Shown here in pieces: positions 58,025 through 64,000 of a stretch of 64,000 nt of DNA. Every line of letters begins with the position of its first letter. Position 1 is the first letter of the stretch. The DNA comes from Stenotrophomonas bentonitica (GTDB lineage: Bacteria > Pseudomonadota > Gammaproteobacteria > Xanthomonadales > Xanthomonadaceae). The stretch spans positions 29,725-93,724 of the forward strand of contig NZ_PKQP01000011.1 in the NCBI RefSeq assembly GCF_002887735.1. The letters run 5' to 3'. A program made the position numbers and the translations under genes. The notes below the pieces were generated by a model, which saw only the letters and a list, made by a program, of their open reading frames with translations, was not told where the DNA came from and searched no databases.

Positions 58025-58729
58025 TCAGTGGCATCGCACCAGGATCACGGTGATGTTGTCCGAGCCGCCGCCATCCAGTGCGGCGGCGACCAGGGTATCC
58101 ACGCATTCCTGCGCACTGGCATCGTCGAAGGCGAGGGTACGGGCAATGCCCTTGTCCTCGACCTCCTCGGTGAGCCCATCACTGCACAGCAGCAGCTGCA
58201 TGCCCGGGCGCAGTTCACCGGTGGTGGTCGCCACATTCAGGTGCGCCGGATCGGTCACGCCCAGCGCCTGGGTCACCACATTGCGGTGCGGATGCGCGCG
58301 TGCCTGCTCGGCGGTCAGATTGCCCTGCGCGACCAGTTCCTGGACCACGCTGTGATCCTGGCTGAGCTGGGCCAGCTTGCCGTCGCGCCACAGATACGCG
58401 CGGCTGTCGCCCACCCACGCCACCTCGTAGCGATTGCCCTGGACCCGCGCGGCCACCACCGTCGTGCCCATCGGCAGGCTGTCATTGCGGCGGCGCGAGG
58501 TGCGGATGATCTCCTCATCGGCGATCCGGATGGCATGCGCCAGCGTCGCCCCGCGGCGGATCTCGCGCACGATGGTCTCGCGTGCCAGCGCACTGGCCAC
58601 CTCGCCACAGGCGTGCCCGCCCATGCCATCGGCGACCAGCCACAGCGCCAGTTCGCCATCGCCGTAATACGTATCCTCATTGAGGTCACGGCGCAGGCCG
58701 GGGTGGGTCAGGTGTCCGAATTCGATCAT
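58025..58729 (-). CDS. PP2C-family serine/threonine phosphatase
   Basis: 234 residues, typical of bacterial Stp/PrpC enzymes. All PP2C metal motifs are present: LRRDLNEDTYYGDGE, LVADGMGGHACGEVAS, GDSRAYLWRDGKL, LCSDGLTEEVED and GGSDNITVILV. It removes phosphate from serine/threonine targets in the cytoplasm. No kinase partner, FHA protein or type VI secretion gene is adjacent, so its targets are unknown. ATG 58729 was chosen over an upstream frame extension. Confidence 0.94.
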   Translation of the reverse strand: MIEFGHLTHPGLRRDLNEDTYYGDGELALWLVADGMGGHACGEVASALARETIVREIRRGATLAHAIRIADEEIIRTSRRRNDSLPMGTTVVAARVQGNRYEVAWVGDSRAYLWRDGKLAQLSQDHSVVQELVAQGNLTAEQARAHPHRNVVTQALGVTDPAHLNVATTTGELRPGMQLLLCSDGLTEEVEDKGIARTLAFDDASAQECVDTLVAAALDGGGSDNITVILVRCH

Positions 58730-58838
58730 GAAGGCGCGTGCCGGTAAGGATTGCGGGGGATAACGGCATGATCGCGGCCCGCCGGACATCCGGCAAGGCA
58801 TCCATACAGAAGAAATTCACTTCTTTGCCCGCAATGAC

Positions 58839-58867
58839 TTGTCGCCAGCGCGTCCTACCCGTATTAT
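58839..58867 (+). promoter_or_regulatory. promoter of tRNA-Ser
   Basis: TTGTCG (58839-58844), 17-base spacer, TATTAT (58862-58867), 27 bases before the tRNA. Confidence 0.65.
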
Positions 58868-58894
58868 TCGCGTCCCGGTTCGCCGGGACCATCT

Positions 58895-58985
58895 GGAGAG
58901 GTGGCAGAGCGGTTGAATGTACCTGACTCGAAATCAGGCAGGCGTTTATAGCGCCTCGGGGGTTCGAATCCCCCCCTCTCCGCCA
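58895..58985 (+). tRNA. tRNA-Ser (CGA)
   Basis: 91 bases with a long variable arm, acceptor GGAGAGG/CCTCTCC, anticodon loop CTCGAAA giving CGA, encoded CCA. Confidence 0.97.
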
Positions 58986-59032
58986 GATAAAAAGAAAAGG
59001 GCTGCCCATCGGGCGGCCCTTTTCTTTTTATC
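58986..59032 (+). terminator. long palindromic terminator after tRNA-Ser
   Basis: Near-perfect inverted repeat from GATAAAAAGAAAAGGGC to GCCCTTTTCTTTTTATC with an inner GC hairpin. It begins at the first base after the tRNA CCA end. Confidence 0.92.
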
Positions 59033-59051
59033 CGGCCTGATGGGCGGACGA

Positions 59052-59160
59052 GAACCCCCGACGGGGGTTCGACGGATCTGCAGGAGCAGATCCGGACAGA
59101 CGAACGTCTGGCCCTGGAGCGCGCAAGCGCGGAAGGGCTGGGTGCATGGATGCACCCAGC
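59052..59160. repeat. array of five hairpins downstream of the tRNA-Ser terminator
   Basis: Consecutive perfect hairpins: 59052-59070 (GAACCCCCG/CGGGGGTTC), 59073-59094 (CGGATCTGC/GCAGATCCG), 59097-59110 (CAGACG/CGTCTG), 59111-59138 (GCCCT..GCGC/GCGC..AGGGC) and 59137-59160 (GCTGGGTGCAT/ATGCACCCAGC). Spacers are 0-2 bases. No convincing gene is present in either strand. Confidence 0.75.
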
Positions 59161-59179
59161 AATCCCAATGAAGCGGCCA
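59110..59179. repeat. 70-bp direct repeat, copy 1
   Basis: Starts GGCCCTGGAGCGCG and ends AAGCGGCCA; includes the last two hairpins of the array. Perfectly repeated at 59272-59341, 162 bases further on. Confidence 0.85.
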
Positions 59180-59271
59180 CCCTGTCTCCGAAGCCACAGC
59201 GCCATCACCGACATTCCCGGGCGCGTGGCGACGAGTTCATCGCCAACGGCGTCTCCAGCTCCAGGAGGCGC

Positions 59272-59341
59272 GGCCCTGGAGCGCGCAAGCGCGGAAGGGC
59301 TGGGTGCATGGATGCACCCAGCAATCCCAATGAAGCGGCCA
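59272..59341. repeat. 70-bp direct repeat, copy 2
   Basis: Perfect copy of 59110-59179. It is followed by a degenerate SMAG-like palindrome (AGCCACGCATGGCGTGGCT, 59348-59366). Nothing else is recognisable before the DUF6165 gene at 59450. Confidence 0.85.
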
Positions 59342-59449
59342 TCGCGCAGCCACGCATGGCGTGGCTCTGCCCGGGGCCCGCACCCCCACCCCACACCCCG
59401 CCAACCTGCGCTCCGCTAAACTGCCCACCTCACGTAACGGATCTCCCCC

Positions 59450-59857
59450 ATGACCGCTGAAATCCTTGTCCCCGTGTCCTTCGGTGAACTGCTCGACAAG
59501 ATCTCGATTCTGCAGATCAAGTCCGAGCGCATCAGCGACGAGGCCAAGCTGGCCAACATCCGCACCGAACTGAGCGCGCTGGAAAAGACCTGGATGGCGC
59601 ACCCGGCCGGGGTCAAGGACATCGCGCGCCTGCGTGCCGAGCTCAAGGCGGTCAACGAGCGCCTGTGGGACATCGAAGACAACATTCGCCTGCAGGACAA
59701 GGCGCAGGCCTTCGACGACCATTTCGTCGAGCTGGCGCGCAGCGTCTACCAGCAGAACGATGAGCGCGCCCGCATCAAGAAGGACATCAACCTGGCGCTG
59801 GGCTCGCTCTACGTGGAAGAGAAGTCGTACAAGGATTACGCGCCGCGCGGCGCGTAA
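59450..59857 (+). CDS. DUF6165 family protein
   Basis: 135 residues. Compact, highly charged helical protein: VPVSFGELLDKISILQIKSERI, then KLANIRTELSALEKTW, LRAELKAVNERLWDIED and a FDDHFVELARSVY segment; likely coiled-coil. This matches DUF6165, whose members often lie with lipopolysaccharide core genes, as here beside a GT9 gene and kdkA. Molecular role unknown. Its last 22 bases overlap the convergent GT9 gene and both end in the same residues, YAPRGA. Confidence 0.9.
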   Translation: MTAEILVPVSFGELLDKISILQIKSERISDEAKLANIRTELSALEKTWMAHPAGVKDIARLRAELKAVNERLWDIEDNIRLQDKAQAFDDHFVELARSVYQQNDERARIKKDINLALGSLYVEEKSYKDYAPRGA

Positions 59858-59859
59858 TC
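59834..59859. repeat. perfect 26-bp palindrome ending two convergent genes
   Basis: A perfect inverted repeat centred at 59846/59847 with arms GATTACGCGCCGC/GCGGCGCGTAATC. It contains both TAA stop codons (plus strand 59855-59857, minus strand 59838-59836), so both proteins end DYAPRGA. No T-run follows on either side. Confidence 0.95.
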
Positions 59860-60891
59860 GGCGACATACCGTTCGAAGGCGGCGATGCCGTCCTCGACGG
59901 TGATCAACTGCATCACGTCGTCGAACTCGACCTTCGCGCCCCACTTCAGTTCGCTGGCCGGCTTGCCCAGGAACTTGCGCGCGGCATCGTCGTAGCGGTC
60001 CACGCAGTAGCGGCGGTCGGAGTAGGGGCCGCTGCGGTGCGGGTTGCTCGCTGCATGCAGGCCGAGCACCTTGGTGCCCATCGCGTTGGCGATATGCATC
60101 GGGCCCGAGTCGGGCGTCATCACCAGCGCGGCGCGCGCCAACAGCGCCGGCAGCTGCTTGAGCGTGTCCTTGCCGACCAGGTCCAGCGCCGGCGAGGCCA
60201 GCTGGGCCTGGATCGCATCGGCCATGCCGCGTTCCAGTTCGCTGCGCCCACCGCACAGCACCACCCGCCAGCCGCGTGAGGTGGCGTGGTTGGCCACGGC
60301 TGCATAGCGGTCGGCATACCAGTTGCGGCGCACATGGCTGGAGCAGGGCGAGATCATCAGCACCGGGCGGCCATCGTCGGTCCACTGGGCGTTGGCCCAC
60401 TCGACCGCGGCCGGCGGCACGGCCAGGTCCCAGCTGACCTCGGTCTGCTTCAGGCCGAGCGGTTCGCAGAAGCTGCCGATTGCATCCAGCACATGGATGC
60501 CGGGGCGGTCGGGGATGCGCTCATTGATGAAAAGCCCGTGAAGATCCTTGGAGCGGGCCTTGTCATAGCCAATGCGGCGCTTGGCCGGCACGAAGGCGGA
60601 CAGCACGTTGGCACGGAAAGCCACCTGCATCTGCAGCAGCGCATCGAAGCGCTCGGCGGGAAGGCTGTCGCGCAGGGCGCGCATGCCGGCCAGGCCAGTC
60701 TTCTTGTCGTAGCTGTGGAAGGTCACGCCGGGCAGGCCATCGAGCAGCTTGTGGCCGGCCTTGTCGATGATCCAGTGCAGCGACACCCCGGGATCGGCCT
60801 GCTGCAGGGTGCGTACCAGCGGCACCACATGGGTCACGTCCCCCAGCGCGGACAAACGCAAAAGACACAAGGAAGAGGACGATGGTGCCAT
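59836..60891 (-). CDS. glycosyltransferase family 9 (heptosyltransferase-like)
   Basis: 351 residues. GT9 GT-B fold: N-terminal [53 protein letters not shown] and the donor-site [24 protein letters not shown]. It most likely adds heptose or a related sugar to the lipopolysaccharide inner core at the cytoplasmic face. ATG 60891 was chosen at the family start; the long upstream extension runs antisense through kdkA. It is divergent from kdkA with a 21-base gap. Confidence 0.93.
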   Translation of the reverse strand: MAPSSSSLCLLRLSALGDVTHVVPLVRTLQQADPGVSLHWIIDKAGHKLLDGLPGVTFHSYDKKTGLAGMRALRDSLPAERFDALLQMQVAFRANVLSAFVPAKRRIGYDKARSKDLHGLFINERIPDRPGIHVLDAIGSFCEPLGLKQTEVSWDLAVPPAAVEWANAQWTDDGRPVLMISPCSSHVRRNWYADRYAAVANHATSRGWRVVLCGGRSELERGMADAIQAQLASPALDLVGKDTLKQLPALLARAALVMTPDSGPMHIANAMGTKVLGLHAASNPHRSGPYSDRRYCVDRYDDAARKFLGKPASELKWGAKVEFDDVMQLITVEDGIAAFERYVADYAPRGA

Positions 60892-60912
60892 GGTGTTGTT
60901 AGACTCGAAGGA

Positions 60913-61662
60913 ATGGTCGCATTCGACGCCACTGAAGCGCTGACGCCCTGCCGCGATGGACGCGGTATCGGTGCCATTCTGTTCGACCGCGAAGCCTTGC
61001 GGCAAGCCGAGATGAGCCTGTTCGCACCGGCCCACTGGGGCGAGCGGGCACGGCCGGTCGGCGATGGCGGCCGTGGTGGCGCCTGGTTCGTCGATGCCCC
61101 CTTCGGTCATGCCGTGCTGCGCCAGTACCTGCGTGGCGGCCTGGCGGCCAAGCTCAGCCGGGACCACTACATCTGGCGCGGGGCCAACCGCACCCGCAGT
61201 TTCGCCGAGTTCCGGCTGATGCGTGCCCTGCGCGCGCAGAAGCTGCCGGTGCCGCGACCGATCGCCGCGTTCTACATGCGCGAAGGCCTGCGCTACAAGG
61301 CGGCGATCCTGATGGAGCGCCTGGAGGGCGTGCGTTCGCTGGCCGACCGCGCGCTGGTCGCCGGGCGCGGCGCGCCCTGGGAAGAGACCGGCCGGCTGAT
61401 CGCGCGGTTCCATCGCGTCGGGCTGGACCACGCCGATCTCAACGCCCACAACATTCTGTTCGACGCCAACGGCCACGGCTGGCTGATCGATTTCGATCGC
61501 GGCGTGCTGCGCATCCCGGCCACCCGCTGGCGCGAGCGCAATCTCAAGCGGCTGCTGCGCTCGCTGATCAAGCTGCGCGGTGAGCGCAGCCAGGATGACG
61601 TCGAGAAGGACTACGCACGGCTGCGCCGCGCCTACGATCTGGCCTGGAACCGGGGTTACTGA
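60913..61662 (+). CDS. kdkA: 3-deoxy-D-manno-octulosonic acid kinase
   Basis: 249 residues. It phosphorylates the 4-position of Kdo in the lipopolysaccharide inner core, a modification of organisms with a single Kdo. Seen: [21 protein letters not shown] for the nucleotide lobe, [15 protein letters not shown], catalytic [12 protein letters not shown] and [11 protein letters not shown] (DFD-type metal motif). AAGGA precedes ATG 60913. It is divergent from the GT9 gene and overlaps the MBL gene by one base. Confidence 0.94.
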   Translation: MVAFDATEALTPCRDGRGIGAILFDREALRQAEMSLFAPAHWGERARPVGDGGRGGAWFVDAPFGHAVLRQYLRGGLAAKLSRDHYIWRGANRTRSFAEFRLMRALRAQKLPVPRPIAAFYMREGLRYKAAILMERLEGVRSLADRALVAGRGAPWEETGRLIARFHRVGLDHADLNAHNILFDANGHGWLIDFDRGVLRIPATRWRERNLKRLLRSLIKLRGERSQDDVEKDYARLRRAYDLAWNRGY

Positions 61663-62429
61663 TGGACTGGGCACTGCGTTTCATGGGGGTCGGCAATGCG
61701 TCGGCCGTGCAGCTCGGTTCGCCGATGGCGGTGATCGAACGCGATGGACGCCCGTGGCTGACCATCGATTGCGGCGGGGAAGGGCTCACTGCGTTCCAGG
61801 CGCACTACGGCCATGTGCCGCAGGCATTGTTCGTCACCCATGTGCACCTGGACCACGTCGCCGGTTTCGAACGCCTGTTCGTCGATGCGTATTTCTCGCC
61901 GCAGCGTCGTGGGCGTATTCGCGTGTACGTGCCGGCGACGGTCGTGCCGCTGCTGCACAAGCGCGTGGCCGATTACCCGAACGTGCTGGCCGAGGGCGGT
62001 GCGAATTTCTGGGATGCGTTCCAGCTGATCGTGGTCGGCGATGCGTTCTGGCATGACGGCGTGCGCCTGGAAGTGTTTCCGGTCCGCCATCACTGGCCGG
62101 AAACCGCCTATGGCCTGCGCCTGAAGGGTGCGGTCACCTGGAGTGGCGATACCCGGCCGATTCCGGAAATGCTGGCGCGCTACGCCGACGACAACGAACT
62201 GATCGCCCACGATTGCGGCCTGCATGGCAACCCGTCGCACACCGGTGTGGATGACCTGGAGCGTGAATACACGGCCGAGTTGCAGGCGCGGATGATGCTC
62301 TACCACTACGCCAGCGAGGCTGACGGCGAGGCGCTGCGCCAGCGGGGTCACCGCGTGGCCGTGCCTGGCGAACGTGTGGCGCTGGCGTCTCCCACCGCCA
62401 TGCACGTGCTGGCGCAGGATCCTCCCTGA
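61662..62429 (+). CDS. MBL-fold metallo-hydrolase
   Basis: 255 residues. Metal motif LFVTHVHLDHVAGFE near residues 57-71, LEVFPVRHHWPETAYGLR, GDTRPIPEM and later HDCGLHGNPSHTG resemble the RNase Z-like branch. Without the exosite arm, it is not a clear tRNase Z. TGATG overlap with kdkA implies translational coupling, so a link to envelope metabolism is possible. Substrate unknown. Confidence 0.88.
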   Translation: MDWALRFMGVGNASAVQLGSPMAVIERDGRPWLTIDCGGEGLTAFQAHYGHVPQALFVTHVHLDHVAGFERLFVDAYFSPQRRGRIRVYVPATVVPLLHKRVADYPNVLAEGGANFWDAFQLIVVGDAFWHDGVRLEVFPVRHHWPETAYGLRLKGAVTWSGDTRPIPEMLARYADDNELIAHDCGLHGNPSHTGVDDLEREYTAELQARMMLYHYASEADGEALRQRGHRVAVPGERVALASPTAMHVLAQDPP

Positions 62430-62431
62430 GC

Positions 62432-62800
62432 ATGGACGACGCGCTGGCCGCTCATCTGCAGGCGCTCGAACGCGCGTTGCACGAACCTGCGGTGCGTGGC
62501 GATGTCGCGCAGCTGGCGGCATTGTTGGATGACGACTTCAGTGAGATCGGCAGCTCGGGTGCGTGTTTCGATCGGGCTGCTGCGCTGGCGGAGATTCCGC
62601 GCGAGCGCGCACAGGTCGAGATCGTGTCCACCGACTACCAGGTCGTGTTGTTGGCGCCCACCTTGGCACAGGTGCGCTATCGCAGCTGGTATGTGGTCGG
62701 CGGCGAGCGCCAGCGCGAGGTGTTGCGCAGTTCGCTGTGGCGGCTGTGCGGTGCGGCATGGCGGATGGTGTTCCATCAGGGCACGCCTGCGGTGCCTTGA
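62432..62800 (+). CDS. DUF4440/SnoaL-like (NTF2 fold) protein
   Basis: 122 residues of the NTF2-like fold: LERALHEPAVRGDVAQLAALLDDDFSEIGSSG is the usual helix-turn with DDF, followed by RYRSWYVVGGERQREVLRSSLW strands and the late WRMVFHQGTP. Such domains bind small ligands or act as isomerases; no catalytic pattern is clear. It begins 2 bases after the MBL stop and is likely cotranscribed with kdkA and the MBL gene. Confidence 0.83.
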   Translation: MDDALAAHLQALERALHEPAVRGDVAQLAALLDDDFSEIGSSGACFDRAAALAEIPRERAQVEIVSTDYQVVLLAPTLAQVRYRSWYVVGGERQREVLRSSLWRLCGAAWRMVFHQGTPAVP

Positions 62801-62839
62801 GCGGCAGCATCACTGAGGGGGAAGCCTGGCGCCCAAAAA

Positions 62840-62950
62840 GGTGGCGGCCCCGCCGACTGACCTCGGCGCCCGCGTCGATCGATACCGTTGCTGCCTTCCG
62901 GCCCTGGCGGGATTTTCGACCTAGCGTCGCGAGGGGCCGACGGGGCCACC
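62840..62950 (-). ncRNA. ffs: 4.5S RNA of the signal recognition particle
   Basis: 111 bases on the minus strand. The conserved SRP tip reads GCCAGGGCCGGAAGGCAGCA, and the outer arms GGTGGCCCCG and CGGGGCCGCCACC pair to close one long hairpin. Five T residues follow directly (62835-62839), a terminator without a separate stem. A -10-like TAGAAT on the minus strand at 63047-63042 suggests a leader of about 90 bases removed by processing, or an unseen nearer promoter. Confidence 0.92.
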
Positions 62951-63136
62951 ATAGAGACGTTCCGGCTGCAGGGCGATCGAGGATCAGCCGGCCGCAGGCG
63001 GAAGGTGCAACGCAGGAACAGGTCCGGCAGTGCAGTCGCGCATTCTAGCGCATGCACGGCCTGCAGTGCCAGACGCGGAGGCTGAATCCCGTGTAGCCCG
63101 GTGCCGCCGGAATAGGGCATCCGGCGAGTGGGTTGC

Positions 63137-63142
63137 TAAAAT
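63137..63142 (+). promoter_or_regulatory. extended -10 promoter of the sugE transcript
   Basis: TGCTAAAAT at 63134-63142 is an extended -10 (TG-N-TAAAAT) with no clear -35. The transcript would start just before the riboswitch. Confidence 0.5.
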
Positions 63143-63149
63143 GCGTGGC

Positions 63150-63205
63150 ACAGGAGGAACGGCCTCCCCCATTTCGGGAACCACTGACCAGGACGGCCTG
63201 GCCCC
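63150..63205 (+). promoter_or_regulatory. guanidine-II (mini-ykkC) riboswitch
   Basis: Two small hairpins, each presenting ACGG in the loop: GGAGG-AACGG-CCTCC at 63153-63167 and CCAGG-ACGG-CCTGG at 63188-63201. About 20 bases separate them, and AAGGAGG of the sugE ribosome site follows at 63210. This is the known architecture of the guanidine-II class, in which guanidine binding to both loops frees the ribosome site. Its position before a SugE gene supports the call. Confidence 0.85.
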
Positions 63206-63221
63206 CATCAAGGAGGGCCGC

Positions 63222-63539
63222 ATGGCCTGGATCTATCTGTTGGCAGCCGGTGTGCTGGAAATCGTCTGGGCGTTCTCGATGAAGCAGTCCGAGGGGTTCA
63301 GCAGGCTCACCCCGTCGATCATCACCCTCGTCACCATGATCGCCAGCTTCTGGCTGCTGTCGCTGGCGATGCGCACGTTGCCGCTGGGCACTGCGTACAC
63401 GATCTGGACCGGCATCGGCGCGGTCGGCGCGTTCGTGATCGGCATTACCTTCCTCGGCGAGCAGGTCAGCGCGATGCGGATTGCTGCAGCGGTGTTGATC
63501 GTGAGCGGATTGGTGTTGATGAAGTTGAGCAGCAGCTGA
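63222..63539 (+). CDS. sugE: SMR-family guanidinium/quaternary ammonium exporter
   Basis: 105 residues with four membrane helices. The opening MAWIYLLAAGVLEIVWAFSMKQSEGF contains the essential glutamate (Glu13) of the small multidrug resistance family; LPLGTAYTIWTGIGAVGAF and the last helix are typical. SugE/Gdx members export guanidinium in exchange for protons as antiparallel dimers. AAGGAGG lies 5 bases before ATG 63222. A guanidine-II riboswitch precedes it. Confidence 0.95.
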   Translation: MAWIYLLAAGVLEIVWAFSMKQSEGFSRLTPSIITLVTMIASFWLLSLAMRTLPLGTAYTIWTGIGAVGAFVIGITFLGEQVSAMRIAAAVLIVSGLVLMKLSSS

Positions 63540-63622
63540 GGCTCTAAAGCGAAGGCTGCGGCGTCGACGACGGTAGCAACTGTGTTGCTGGAGGAGCTTC
63601 AGCCCCCCAGCGGACGGGCATG

Positions 63623-63646
63623 GTAGTGCCGGCCGCTGGCCGGCAG
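63623..63646. repeat. SMAG/REP element (GCCGGCC subclass)
   Basis: GTAGTGCCGGCC-GCT-GGCCGGCA. Same subclass as 38527-38549. It lies between sugE and the transposase fragment. Confidence 0.8.
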
Positions 63647-63672
63647 CCGTTGGAGATGTGCCCCGGCGCGCT

Positions 63673-64000
63673 TCAGGCGGGGATCGATTCGCTTTGAGCG
63701 TCGCGCATCCGGGCGTTGAGGATGACCAGCATCTTGCGCATGACAGCTACCAAGGCGACCTTGCTCGCCTTTCCTTTGGCTTTCAGGGTCGAGTAAAAGT
63801 CACGTAGCTTGGGCTCGTAACGGATGGCAGTTAGCGCCGCCATGTAGAGCGCTTCGCGCACTACGGCCCGGCCCCCGGTGATGCTGCGCTTGCCCTGCCA
63901 GGTACCGCTCTCGCGGTTCATGGGAGCCAGGCCGACCAGCGAAGCAATGGCCTTGCTCCCCAGTGTTCCCAGCTCCGGCAGTTCGCAGGCCAAGGTGCTG
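63673..64000 (-). mobile_element. 3' part of an IS110-family transposase gene
   Basis: The frame enters from the right edge and stops at 63673, giving about 108 residues. LPELGTLGSKAIASLVGLAPMNRESG, then GKRSITGGRAVVREALYMAALTA match the C-terminal Transposase_20 domain of IS110 enzymes, with YMAALTAIRYEPKLRDFY after it. The frame has no visible damage. The N-terminal DEDD domain and the element's ends lie outside, so completeness cannot be judged. IS110 elements use a bridge RNA; none can be assessed here. Confidence 0.9.

Noticed and set aside
58686..59394. Minus-strand frames with RRGGDSNPRG, ERGGFEPPRRYK and repeated CIHAPSPSALARS
   Set aside because: Antisense of tRNA-Ser; the repeated peptide is only the 70-bp direct repeat read in frame.
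63540..64000. Search for the IS110 left end and bridge-RNA region
   Set aside because: Only the 3' portion of the transposase is inside the window; the element's boundaries cannot be judged.

Overview
The window looks like a chromosomal segment of a Xanthomonadaceae gammaproteobacterium, most likely Stenotrophomonas. The grounds are high GC, Xanthomonad-type gene content (S46 dipeptidyl peptidase, TorF-family porin, NAD-type isocitrate dehydrogenase, Kdo kinase, DUF6165) and many copies of the SMAG/REP palindrome (GTAG head, stem CCGACC/GGTCGG) characteristic of Stenotrophomonas. Genus is an inference; no search was run.

Layout. 1-6.6 kb: assorted metabolic and envelope genes (SUFU-domain protein, GST, cell-wall hydrolase, fadH, YczE-like protein, MDR oxidoreductase). 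7-10.1 kb: an OmpA-type outer-membrane protein, then a pseudouridine synthase between two small exported proteins that share a C-terminal motif. 10.1-13.7 kb: a REP cluster and the threonine-degradation pair kbl and tdh with a TorF-type porin between them. 13.9-22.6 kb: S46 peptidase, a phosphatase, and the conserved block folC - SPOR protein - cvpA - purF, then a DUF455 ferritin-like gene. 22.6-29.7 kb (minus strand): DUF2235 hydrolase, lpxH, PAP2 phosphatase, glycosyltransferase and a large TonB-dependent receptor. 29.9-35.8 kb: phosphate/polyphosphate block phoB-phoR-ppk1-ppx with a Pho-box-like site before phoB. 35.9-43.1 kb: bepA, grxC, an AhpD-like gene, isocitrate dehydrogenase, isochorismatase-like hydrolase, LysR regulator and Bax-inhibitor-1 protein.

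43.2-54.1 kb is a translation and proteostasis island: tRNA-Pro, -Arg, -His, two identical tRNA-Lys, tRNA-Leu, tig, clpP, clpX, lon, hupB, tRNA-Val, three identical tRNA-Asp and ppiD. Lon appears to have a sigma-32-type promoter embedded in the clpX terminator. 54.1-58.7 kb carries mltD, gloB, a YafS-like methyltransferase, rnhA and dnaQ (order as in enterobacteria), then a PP2C phosphatase. 58.9-62.8 kb holds tRNA-Ser, a run of consecutive hairpins, and a lipopolysaccharide-linked group (DUF6165, heptosyltransferase-like GT9, kdkA, an MBL-fold hydrolase). The end has the 4.5S SRP RNA gene, a guanidine-II (mini-ykkC) riboswitch ahead of a SugE/Gdx exporter, and the 3' part of an IS110-type transposase running off the window.

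Most genes are housekeeping and conserved. The unusual content is mainly non-coding: REP elements whose GTAG heads supply stop codons to four genes, a six-hairpin array with a 70-bp direct repeat, a perfect 26-bp palindrome ending two convergent genes, and a second intergenic repeat family. Protein-level oddities are the shared EFDAWMKA motif, a tryptophan-rich insert in PpiD and a lysine/alanine-rich insert in Lon.
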